From: Campanula takesimana
Lineage: Eukaryota; Streptophyta; Magnoliopsida; Asterales; Campanulaceae
Direction: 5' to 3'
Assembly: GCA_026119855.1 (NCBI GenBank)
Contig: JAOWBW010002218.1
Location: 1-64,000 of the forward strand
DNA: 64,000 bases
Position 1 is the first letter of the stretch; each line of letters starts with the position of its first letter. Under the pieces are notes generated by a model. The model saw only the letters and a program-made list of their open reading frames with translations. It made no database searches and was not told the origin of the DNA. The translations under genes and the position numbers were made by a program. Positions 11,652 to 22,800 of the stretch are shown piece by piece.

Positions 11652-11970
11652 TTTCAAAAATGGCAAAGAATCTTTACTATTCCTCTCATTCATTATCTCT
11701 CCTACTTTACTTTTATATTCACAACACCAATCAACTTACTATTCCCTCCCACTCATTCTCTCTCATACTTTACTTTTATACTCACAACACTTACATCACT
11801 TTCACTATTTCTTAATCTCTCTGTAAATGGGAGGATGGACATATATTCTCGACGGACGGAGAGAGTATTGTTCTTTTCGTTAACCTAAATCTATTACTGT
11901 GCTTAAGAATGTAGCACAGATTGCATATTTCGTCGAACAAATCAGGCACCAAGTATATAGAAGTGTGTTA

Positions 11971-12197
11971 CTCCCTTGTCCCTAAATGAGTCCCTAAATG
12001 AGTGTTCATTTTCAAGAAATCTTTATCCCAAAATGAGTGTCAAATTTCATCGGTCTCTTTATACGTGTAAAACTAAATGTTTGGAAAGGAGATTACAAGA
12101 TTATATATGAATCTTTGCCACGAAAGTGTACAAAAAATTGACATTTTCAGATGTCTCTAAAAATGAAATTTGGACACTCATTTAGGGACAGAGATAG
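11971..12197. mobile_element. Stowaway-like MITE
   Basis: The left end CTCCCTTGTCCCTAAATGAG pairs with the right CTCATTTAGGGACAGAGATAG, flanked by TA. The left arm repeats TCCCTAAATGAG in tandem. Confidence 0.72.
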
Positions 12198-12228
12198 TAC
12201 ATTTTATTTATTCATATTCAAGAGAAAA

Positions 12229-12408
12229 TTTTAGGGGAAACTAGTTTCTCCATAAGTTATAAAAAGTCCTGTTTTTATAGGGGTTAAAGTTTAGAGTTTA
12301 GGGTTTAGGGTTTAGGGTTTAAGGTTTAGGGTTTAGGCCTTTTAGGGTTTAAGAAGGGTTAAAAACATGACTTTTTATAACTTATGGTGGAACTAGTTTC
12401 CCCCAAAA
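12229..12408. mobile_element. MITE enclosing telomere-type repeats
   Basis: Imperfect inverted ends of about 40 bp (TTTTAGGGGAAACTAGTTTC and GAACTAGTTTCCCCCAAAA) also share ATAAGTTATAAAAAGTC and its complement. Between them, 12290-12352 is a run of TTTAGGG units, the plant telomere repeat, with a few variants. No convincing TSD was found. Confidence 0.7.
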
Positions 12409-12568
12409 CCAACTCCCATATTCAAATGTGCACGTAATAAATTAATCCAAACCTAAGAGGCCGAAGCCATTGTAGCCAAGTGCATCTAATCGAGATTGGG
12501 TATACTAAAATAAATGTTGTGTTTTCAAAAAGGAACAATTTATAGTGTAATTCTATCATATTATACAA

Positions 12569-12749
12569 GAATAATACTAGGGGCATAAAAAAGTCACAAA
12601 AACTTGCTTACAAAATTCTAGGTGTAATGATGTTATTGGTGTTTTTAAATAGGTGTGGCTGGTCCATTATCGATGCAACAAATAAAATATCGTCACCTCA
12701 TGTTGTGAGCAAGATTTTGTGACATTATGTTGTGCCCCTAGCATTGCTC
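12569..12749. mobile_element. Mutator-type MITE, 181 bp, 9-bp TSD
   Basis: The ends GAATAATACTAGGGGC and GCCCCTAGCATTGCTC are inverted. The TSD ATTATACAA is exact at 12560-12568 and 12750-12758. A second copy in inverse orientation is at 39264-39446. Confidence 0.87.
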
Positions 12750-13061
12750 ATTATACAAACATCAATTGATCATGATTTACTTATGTGCACATAAATTTTA
12801 TCATATGACAGTAATACACTAAAATGGTTCCTTATTTTTTTGGAAACATGATATTTATTTTAGTATAGACAAAAATAAAAATAAAAATGTAACACTATTA
12901 CAGCATGATGGAATATTAATAGAGCTATTTTGAAAGGAAAAAAATAATAAAAAATAAAATAAAAATTGGAGGGCACCAAGTCAGAGTCAAGAGGTTGGAC
13001 TATCCCATCAAATGATTAAAGGAAGTAAAAAAGTCATGTGGCAAATTTGAGCTAGTTAAAA

Positions 13062-13674
13062 TCTAAGTATACTAATATAAAAACAAGATAGTATTTTTAT
13101 TTTTAGAATGAGGCCCATATGCTTCTCCAAAATAGAAAAGTTAGGTAAATAAAATCAAATATGTCATCATCCTTAATTTGGAACAAGAAGTCAACTTTCC
13201 ATGTATATTGATTTTTATATGATACTTTTTAATATATTTTTATTTAGTGAAAAAATTGAATTGTGATCAATATATAGTGAAAAATTAGTAATTGATGCGG
13301 ACGGAAGGCGTTGATGATTTTGAAGTCATTTGAGCGCGTGCGCGAAAACGGTCGTAACTTTTGACTCCTTATCAACCACTGAACGCATCGCATATCAAAT
13401 CGAACGTCAGAGCGAGACGAACAAAATTCATTACTGTTAATTTGGTAGAAGTAGTCAACTTTTCATGTAAATTTATTTTGTATGTGATAATTTTTACATT
13501 TTTAATTATGTGAAAAATTGAAGTTTGATCAATATATATTGAAAAAATCACACATCTATATTTAGAGTAATCTATAGTAATATAATAACAAGAAAGTGGT
13601 AAATTTTTTAACAATGAAGGGTAAAATTGTCTTCCAACTTTTAACTTATTGTACAAGCTTGGTAGGAATCCACA
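13062..13674 (+). repeat. duplicate of the Helitron 5' region
   Basis: From TCTAAGTATACTAATATAAAA at 13062 to about 13430 it matches the Helitron 5' part at 13675-14040, including the GAGCGCGTGCGCG stretch and the CGAACGTC/GAGCGAGACGAAC segment. A more diverged partial repeat follows at 13440-13560. No separate 3' hairpin end lies between the copies. The 300 bases before 13062 (12760-13061) show only AT-rich sequence. Confidence 0.72.
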
Positions 13675-14572
13675 TCTATACTAATATAAAAACAAGATAG
13701 TCTTTCCATTTTTAGAATGAGGCCCATATGCTCCTAAAAAATAGGAAGGTTGGGTAAATAAAGTCAAATATGTTATCATCCTTAATTTGGGACAAGAAGT
13801 CAACTTTTTCATGTATATTGATTTTTATATAATACTTTTTAATATATTTTTATTTAATGAAAAAATTGAATTGTGATCAATATATAGTGAAAAATTAGTA
13901 ATTGATGCGGACGGAAAGCGTTGATGCTTTTAAAGTCATTTGAGCGCGTGCGCGGAAACGTTCGTAACTTTTGACTCCGTATCAACCACGGAACGCACCG
14001 CATATCAAATCGAACGTCGGAGCGAGACGAACGAAAGTCACCGGGTGCCCCTTGATGCAGGGTATAAAAGGCCCAAAAAACATTGTTTAGGGCCTCAAAC
14101 AGGCTTCCGAACTTTTTATCATTTTTTTAACTTTTTCTTTTTTTAGACAGTTTTTGTATTAGGATTTTTTTAGGGCAATTTTTATCGTTTTATGATATTT
14201 TTACTTTTTGAGAGAATATACTGACTGTTTAAGAAGTCGCCAAGATGTATTGTTTTTGGTGGAAAGGGGAATTTTATACTTTAGATGTTGTTATTGCAAT
14301 TAATGAATATAAGATGACATTAGTGTTGATATTTTATTGAAGAAAATGTTGCTTTGTCATGGTCAACTATATTTTGCTCTATCTCGCTTTAGAGGTGCAA
14401 CTAACTCTATGATATTGATATATAACGATACATTCCTTACCAAACTGATGTTGCACTGACAATATTTTTTCAATTTTTTTTCACAATTATAATGTGCGAT
14501 TCTTATTTAGTTCATCTAATGTATACAAATTGAGTATAGTGACAGCCGTGCATCGCACGGGAGTAACACTAG
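13675..14572 (+). mobile_element. non-autonomous Helitron, 898 bp
   Basis: The 5' end is TCTATACTAATATAAAA after an A. The 3' end has the hairpin CCGTGC-ATC-GCACGG (14546-14560), eight bases, then CTAG before a T. That is the Helitron signature of 5' TC, 3' hairpin plus CTRR, and insertion between A and T. It has no TIR or TSD and no Rep-helicase, so it depends on another copy. Confidence 0.85.
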
Positions 14573-14700
14573 TTGAACTTAAAAATCAAAAAATGACCCA
14601 AATTCAAATGAACCTGACAACATCATTCTTGTTTCTAAGCTAATAGTAGACGGTTTGTAAAAGCCACACAAGTCACCTGTACTTTTTAGAATAGAAACTG

Positions 14701-15021
14701 CTCCGGGGTCCAATCTCGAAATATTTGTCTCATTTTGACTTTTTACGGTAAACATAAATGAACTTTGACCATAGATTGATTTCAATCTTATGATCACAAG
14801 GCGAATTCACTGAACCCGACACGTCGGTGTCTCGGGATGTGGATCTGAATGAAGTGAAAGTGAAATTTAAAAAATTGTTATTGATAAATCACTTAATGAT
14901 TTGTCAATAACAATTTTTAAAATTTCACTAAAATGATTAGATCAACATTAATGTTTGGTCAAAGTTCATTTAAATTGACCTAAAAAGTCAAAACGAGACA
15001 AACTTTTCGGCACAGAGGGAG
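14701..15021. mobile_element. Stowaway-like MITE with central hairpin
   Basis: The right end CACAGAGGGAG precedes TA. Subterminal arms pair (TTGACTTTTTACGG with CCTAAAAAGTCAA). The centre (14869-14919) is a near-perfect foldback of AAAATTGTTATTGA with its complement. The left end CTCCGGGG is diverged. Confidence 0.6.
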
Positions 15022-15102
15022 TATAACAATTACACCACAAAATGTAAAAAGCTTGGAGTAGACATAATGTAAAACATTTCTCTGTCTGTAAGTTTTACAT
15101 AC

Positions 15103-15338
15103 TTAGTTTCTTTTAGGAGGCAGCAACCCTTCTCTTTTAGCCATTTCATAGAGGGCAACGGCCATCAAAGCTTTTGCATCGGCGGTCATGCGCCATTGTG
15201 TCTCGTAAGGAACAACGTGTACCTTAATCAACTCCCCATGTTCTCGGAGCCCAGTTTCTTTTCCTTGCAGCTGAGATATTATCTCCTCACTCACTTCCCT
15301 CTGTAAAGAAGCAGGCTAAGTTCCTCATCGCACCCACC
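15103..15338 (-). pseudogene. NUDT14: last exon of the NUDT14-like gene with one-base loss
   Basis: The acceptor AG is at 15340-15339 and the exon opens GGCDEELSLLLYRGK. An immediate TGA then stands where the family has a Val codon. One frame over, the conserved C-terminus continues without a stop to TAA at 15103-15105. The junction reads GGGAA-GTGAGT, which also looks like a splice donor, but no matching acceptor is near. The C-terminal helix lost by truncation contributes to the dimer fold in this family, so the product would probably be inactive. Confidence 0.75.
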
Positions 15339-16834
15339 CTGTCCATGCAAAAAACAAGAAACATAGTCGTTATGATTATATTGTCAGAGATTATGATGCT
15401 TCAAAAGTATGTTTCCAGCATACTAAAGCTTTACTACATTAGTAAAGTCTTGTTATGAGCATAATTTGATGAATTTGGGGCCGTGCAGTGGGATGCACTC
15501 ACTCGTCCATATTTAATATTGTCCAAATGGGTGGCTCTTATTGGTGGGAGTGGGGTGTTGAGACAATTATACACTTAATGAAGCAGCAAATGAACACGGA
15601 CTGCATGGGCCCCAAATCCTACTTCGATTTGTGCCCATTTTATATCAGATGGTACCTCCATATCAAAATAACCGTCCCTCTATTTGTGTAAAGTAGCCCA
15701 GTCATTTTAAATAAAATAGGGACGGATGAGAAACAACATACCGGAGAAGGAAGAACTGTACGTCCAGTGGTCGGATCTAGAAAAGCTGTGAGATCAACCA
15801 TGTCAGCAAGATTCAATTGTATTCCAGTTTCCTCTTCAACCTGTTCAGAAGCACCACACAAACTATCAAAAGGTAAGTTTTGCATGCATCCATACAAGGA
15901 CTTCACAAACAATACATAGTCACAGAAAAAAATGACCTAAGAAAACACGCACACACACACACACAAACAGACATTCTCACACAATCACACACTCTAGTGT
16001 GAGGTGCATGCCTACACATCGAGAATTTTGCCAGATAATCATATGAATTCTTAAAAGAATATAGGACTCTAAAATTTCCAAACTTTTACAAGTTATAACA
16101 ACTCCTTGGTTTAATAAAAATGATACTGGAAGAGTTGGGTCTTATTTCTCAGCCATCAAAGCTTCAAGCTTGAGATATACTCCCTCCGTCCCAAAATGAT
16201 CTTCACACTTTTTTTGCCATTACTACGAAGGATATTTTAGCAACAATTTTGGGTCGACTCAATTGTACTAATAAAAATCTAAAAACTTGTTATTCACACA
16301 TCATCAACAATACTATCAATAACAAGTTTTAGATTATCATTAATTAAATCAACCTAAAATCATTGCTCAAAGTTCCTTCGTAGTAATGTCGAAAAAAGTG
16401 TGAAGATCATTTTGGGACGGAGGGAGTATTTGGCTTTGACCTTGTTTTGTGTAAACATCAATTTCAAAAGCCAGATCCTTATATCAAAGTTACTCCAAGA
16501 GGAGTGAAAGAGAAGATGTTACAAAACGAATGAGTAATGTTTGGGAGTATTTATCTTCTTCCAAGGAGGGAGCAATAGTTGTACAAGGCTAAATATAGGA
16601 GTAACAAGAATCCTAACATCCTGATTTGACAGCAAATAACTGGGGGGGCACATATTGCTGTTGGTTCACAGGGCATTTCCGCAATAAGAAATCTATATGT
16701 ATTGCAAATTTAAGGATTAGACTCTCTACCAATAATAAATACAATTATAAGTAAAATTTATTATACGATAGTCTGCAACTAAGCAAAGGCTGAAACAGAT
16801 TTCTCAGAGTGTGTGTGTTGGGGGGGGGAGTAAA

Positions 16835-16879
<45 letters not shown>

Positions 16880-19800
16880 AACCTCACGAATCGCTGCACC
16901 AGCAACATCACCCACATTATCATCTAACATCCCAGCTGGCAACTCCAAAATAAGCCTTCCAACAGGGACTCTAACCTTTTAAATATACATGTTAGTAAGA
17001 ATTTCCCACGTTCAGATTCTGAGCTTCACCATCTAACGGTTATATGATACTCCCTTTGTCCCAAAATGATAGTCCCTCTTTCAGGTTTTGTTTGTCCCAC
17101 GGAGTTGGTCTCATTTCTAAAATTGAACGTTAAAAATCACTTAACTTCCTAAACTATCCACAAGAAATAATACTCCTCTTTTCATTTACGCCATTCTTGT
17201 TTTTAGAGAAACCATGGTGCTAATGTGATTTTTTAACACCACCGAGGATAATTATGAAAGAGGAATAAATCACTAAAATGGTTGAATAATCAAAGTGGAC
17301 TATCAATTTCGGACGGAGGGGGTAATATTCTTTACGCACCAGATTTCAGCATTGATTGGTACATAATAATGATACTATAATAAACAGGAATACAACCTGC
17401 TCAGTGAGCACGGTGTAAGTCTTGCCTCCTGAATTCAACAGAATTAACACAGCTACAGCAGGTCCTCGCGCAAAGACGATTCCTGGAACCTAACCATGTT
17501 TTAGCACACTATAAAAAAGAAAAAATAATACAGTAAATAAAGTAGGCGTCGAGGCATCACATGCAAATTCCAGATATTAAGTCAGCACCTAAGCCATCTC
17601 TATCTAATCATGACTTGGTAAGTGGTAACCTCCTTTAACTTGAGAAACAATATGAATACAACTCACAACCTAAGTTACCGCAAAAAATTTAACAATATGA
17701 ATAAGTGCACCCAAAAACAAGGTTAGAACTGTTGGGAAATCGGGGGGGGGGGGGGGGTCTCCGCATCCACTAGCCCATACTAGCAGTCATCAACATGGAG
17801 AAAATAATCAACACATGATAATATAATATGAAAGAGCAAGAACACCATTATTTGTTAACCCGGTTCACCACCCCCATGTGGCTACATCCGGAGGCCCCAA
17901 GCCAGGATATCACTATAATAATATGTTGATTGTTACAATTTACATATGCACTCACTCAGATCTAGCATAGCAACTCTCCATGAACAACCCTCTCCTACAT
18001 ATTATTATCTCTCCCCATGAACACACAAACAATATGACTATGGCCGGGTTGTAGGATCGCCCCACATGGCTCTCCTAGGCCCCCCGGCTCCCTCCTACAC
18101 ACTATTTTGTGTTCTCTCTTGATATCCTATCTCTCTCCTTTTGGGTACGAAATATTATGGTGGTAGTCACAATATATTTATAGGGATACAAAACCTAATC
18201 CTGATCAAAACCTAATTACCCGGAGTCCTTGAGACGGAAGGAGTATGATACTAAATCCCTAAAGTAATAAGGAGACCAATTCCTTATTAACTGCAGACTC
18301 CTACCCACGTCAATCTCCAACTGTTCGGCCTACCAGGCGCCCGCCTGCCCCACACCAGGCGCCCGCCTGCAGTCAATCAGAGAACGTGCACCATTCTGCC
18401 AAGGTAAGCGCCCGCCTGCCCCATACCGGGCGCCCGCCTGCTCCTCCGATTCTGCTCCATCTTCTCCTCGGTTTTGATCATCTCCTTGGTTTTGTCTCCA
18501 ATCCCAACAAGAACTTGAAAGCAGTCCAACTACACAGAACATTCTCAACAATGTCCACTAGAAGCACATATACCAAAAAAAGTTGGATAGGGGCAGGACG
18601 CTTTCACATTTATGAGGGATGAAGGCTATGTTAAGCTGAAGATATAAAATACAGGACGGCAAAAGTTCACCGTTATCTTCATGATTATCTTAGGATTAAC
18701 AAACTTGTATTCAAAAGAGGAAGAGTTGCTGTGCATTTTAATTTAAAAGTGCTTTTTGACACCTACCTTAAGCTACCCCTACAGTTCGTAACAGGCTCAA
18801 ACACCAGAAAGTGCACATCACGTAAACCATTTACGACTAGAAAAAAGCAAGTAGAAACAAAAGTGCACAAGGAAGTTACTAGAATAAAGGACAGAATAAA
18901 CAAAAAAAGTAAGAGAGTATACTGAGAGCATAATCAGCTACCTTTGCTCCCGTTCCCTTGTCAATAACATCTGCTTTGAACTTGAGAAACCCAACACGCT
19001 TGCCAAACATGTCCACCCCCTTTTTCCAACAACAAGGAAATAACTCATAATATATTTAAGACATGAACTTACATAAAACCAAAAAGATATGAAATCTTTC
19101 TACTTATACTTCCCTTTACAGTCGTAGTCTTTCTCATCAATCATCATCATATGTCTTTGAACAATTGCAATGGTTGTGAGCTTTACTTGCAAAATCACTT
19201 TTCATGCTAGAACTAGGAAAAATGATGCCCTAGTTCCTACAAAAATGTATGTCATGGAATGCGATCGTGCAACGTGCTGAATTAGAGAAAAACCATTTTC
19301 AGCTAATTCAAAACTTGGTTCATGGTAGAACCTTCTTAAAAAAATCAGATATGTGGTGAGTCACACACATACACGAATCACAGAATAACATTCATGATAC
19401 CATATGGTGCTACTATATTGCGGGAAGATGAAACTCAATTTTTTTTTAAAAAGAATGAAAATATCAACTTCCGAAACCGCGTTCATAAATATAGAGATAG
19501 AACTAGTGACCACTGGAATTACTTGAAATCTCGGATACCAATTCATCACAGAGAGCAATATTAACAGCAGTGATATAATGGTACCTGGATAAGTACTTGT
19601 TTTAAAGACATCTCTCCATTAGAAAGAAGCCCCGTCTTACTTTGAATGTTCTTTAACCACTGCTGGAATAAAGAAGATTCAATAGCATTTCTGCAACCAA
19701 AGAAAATACAAAAGACAGAAACAAGTGATTAAGAAAGGCCATGTTTAGGTTGCTTGTATACTATGTCAAAATTCTCTAATGCAAGAGAAACCTATTCTGA

Positions 19801-22800
19801 AAAACATCAGTAGGGCATTCTGCATCCAAAAGATCAACCAAGAAATATTCCTGTGGCAAGTCTCTTGAGAGGTTAAGAGTCTCTGATCGTTATAAAAAGC
19901 CTGGAGAAAGTGTTAGGCTTTCATTATGAATACAGATTTATGTGTTAGATGAAGGGTTGACATAGTGAATAAAACTAACTTGTATGTGCTATGGGGAGGG
20001 GGAGGGGGAGGGGGAGGACTACACGGATCCTGTAGTATATACATTGCAGTTTCATGTAAGATACGGTAAGCTTGTTTCGATTCAAGGGAACTTGAACACA
20101 TGTCACGGAACATGAAGCTTTCAACTAACGCGTGTTCTTGAATGTGTCTTGTTTATCAGAAAGACTAAACGAACAAACCTTAAGGCTCTGTTCGGTTAGC
20201 ATGAAAGTAGAAGAAAGTGAGGTAAAAGAATGTAAAGTTACATAAATTTGTTTGGTTATACTGATTGATTTTGGAGAAAGTTTTCAGATTTATACGTTCA
20301 GAAATTTGAAGATGAAAGAAAGTTACAAGAAGATGAAATGGTAATAAAATGGATTTGCACATACTAGGTTGTATTTTTATTACAATTTCCATTCAATTCC
20401 AAACTAGGTCGTACTCCCTCTGTTCCAGACTAAGGTTCTTACTTTCCTTTTTGGTTTGTCCCAGACTACGGTTCTTCGTTGCTTTATTACTTAAAATGGA
20501 CAATGGGACCCACTTGTCATTCTCACAACAAAAAATTTCTACCCACTTTCTCTCTCCTACTTTACTTTTATCCTCACAGCATTTACTTCTTCTTAATCTC
20601 CGTGTAAAGTCAAACTAAGAACCTTAGTCCGGGACGGAGGGAGTATTTCAATTTTAAAGGAAAATACTTTGCTTTGCTCAAAACAAAAAAATTGATAATT
20701 ATAAGCAAGGGAAGGGAAGGGGGTGAGCATCTCCAATGTGATACTTCAAATTTGGTGCAAAATTGCACCAAATTTTGCATTGATTTTTTTCTCTCCAATG
20801 TTTGCACCAAATATTGCATCAAAAGGAATATTCCATTGACACCTCATCTTCCACTTTAATACTCAAAGTTTAGTACTTTTACATATTGACCCCTTTCTTT
20901 AATTAAGATTATAAAATTGTTAAAGAAAAATATTTGTAGTCTAGAATACTATTAATATGCACTTTAATATTATTTGTGACAATGTACAATAATGTTCCAT
21001 AAATTATTAACATATAATTAAATGTGTTTAATTCCCATAACAAAACTTTTAAAATTAGGACCAAATAGTAAAAACAAAAGTCTTGTATACCAAATTTGGT
21101 GCAAGTGAATAGTGTTGCACCAAATTTGGTGCAATACTATTCACTTGCACCAAATTTGGTACGGAAATTGGTGTACATTGGAGATGGAAATAGTGCATTT
21201 TTGATGATTTAGTGTAATTTTGGATGCACATTGGAGATGGTCTAAATCAAAATATTAATTTGGAAAAATTGCAAAAAAAATCACTCAACTATTCACTTTC
21301 TGTGGATTTGATCACTAAACTTATTTTTTTTGTATCCAACTCATTTATTTTTTGTTTGTGGTCATTATCACTAACTCTGTTACTTTTTCTTCGTTAAATT
21401 TGTCATATCCCATTTCATGTGACATTTTTCAAGGGTATTTTCGGTAGATCAATTCATGTTGAAGCAATAAGGGTAAAATAAGAGAAAATTAAAATTTAAA
21501 AATATCAAAGGACCAATATTTAAAATCTTGTGAAGGACAAATGTTGAAAATATTCCTTGCCTTAACCAAGTACTCCAACCTCTTGTATAAATACCCTACT
21601 CATATGATTAGGGATGGCAACGGGGAGGGTTCGGGGCGGGTTTCTCCAAAACCGACCCCGACCCTAATCTCAAATTTGCGTGACCCGAACCCAACCCGAC
21701 CCGAGGTCAAAGAAACCCGACCCGACCCGAGTGGCATAAAATCTAATTTTCCTATCTCATATTTGTTTTTGCTTAATTTATGTTTAAGCTTAATTTGAAT
21801 GAGTTATACAAATTAGTCTTAACTCATCAAACCTCACTCACAAACAACTATAAAAATAAATTTAACAACACTTATAATATGATTAATTAGTATAATATGT
21901 TGACTTTTTACATGGAGGTGCGGGTCGGGTCGGATCATCGCGGGTCAACATCAAAACCCGAACCCGACCCGAACCCGCTCGGGTCATGAAAATTGCAACC
22001 CGAACCCTACTTTTTCGGGGCGGGTCACCTTCGGGTTCGGGCAAATTGCCATCCCTACATATGATCAATAATACTTGAGTCTCTCATATCAATTATCTCT
22101 CTCCATGTATGATTGGCTCCGACTATCTCCATCTCTAATCCTTGACATGGTATCAGAGCTATGATCCATAATGGGACTTCTCCGCCAAACCCTAACTAGC
22201 TTCCGCCTCTCACTATCAACATTATGCAATAACTGTCTCCCTTCTCAAACGCGATTTTTTTTTTCGTGCATCATTTTTCCCCCTTATCCCTCATGATCAT
22301 GCTTCTCCCCGACTCTTACCCATAACTCTCTCACCTTCCATGGTCTCTCCTAATATTCTCCCCCTTGTATCATCAACTAAACCCATATTAGTCCCTTAAA
22401 AAGCCTTCCATCTAACCCAACTTTTTCCTGCCAACTATCATGTCCCCGTCAACACTATGCCCCAACAACCAATTTTTTTTTCCCACATTCTTCCTACTGC
22501 CAAAGACCGTCTCGCGACATAAAAGAGCCAAAACTTTGCCTTAGTAGCACTCATTTTTGCCTTAGTAGCAACCGTTGCCTTAGTAGCAACAGTCTTTTGC
22601 CTTAGTAGCACTCATTTTTTGCCTTCGTAGCAACCGTCTTTTGCCTTAGTAGCACTCAATTTATTTATTTTTGCCTTTGTAGCATCAACTTCGCCATAGT
22701 AGCGACCAAAAAAAAAACCTCTGCCATAGTCGCAACTTCGTTGAGACATAAAATCGTCTTGCGACGTAGTCGATGAAACGTTCAAAGAAACGTCATTCCA

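Larger units (their letters stand above)
10133..11865. mobile_element. Stowaway MITE split by a Mutator-like element
   Basis: Left arm 10133-10205 begins CTCCCTCCATGCATC after TA. Right arm 11652-11865 ends GACGGACGGAGAGAG followed by TA. The arms share the pairing sequence ATATGTCCAC / GGACATAT. A 1446-bp element lies between them. The 170 bases between the P450 stop (9960) and this element are the P450 3' flank with no other feature. Confidence 0.78.

Noticed and set aside
12290..12352. Telomere repeats as a true chromosome end
   Set aside because: Only about nine units, flanked by MITE arms and continuous genomic sequence on both sides.
22541..22735. Regular repeats that could suggest a CRISPR-like array
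   Set aside because: Units are contiguous with no unique spacers and lie in a plant LTR element.
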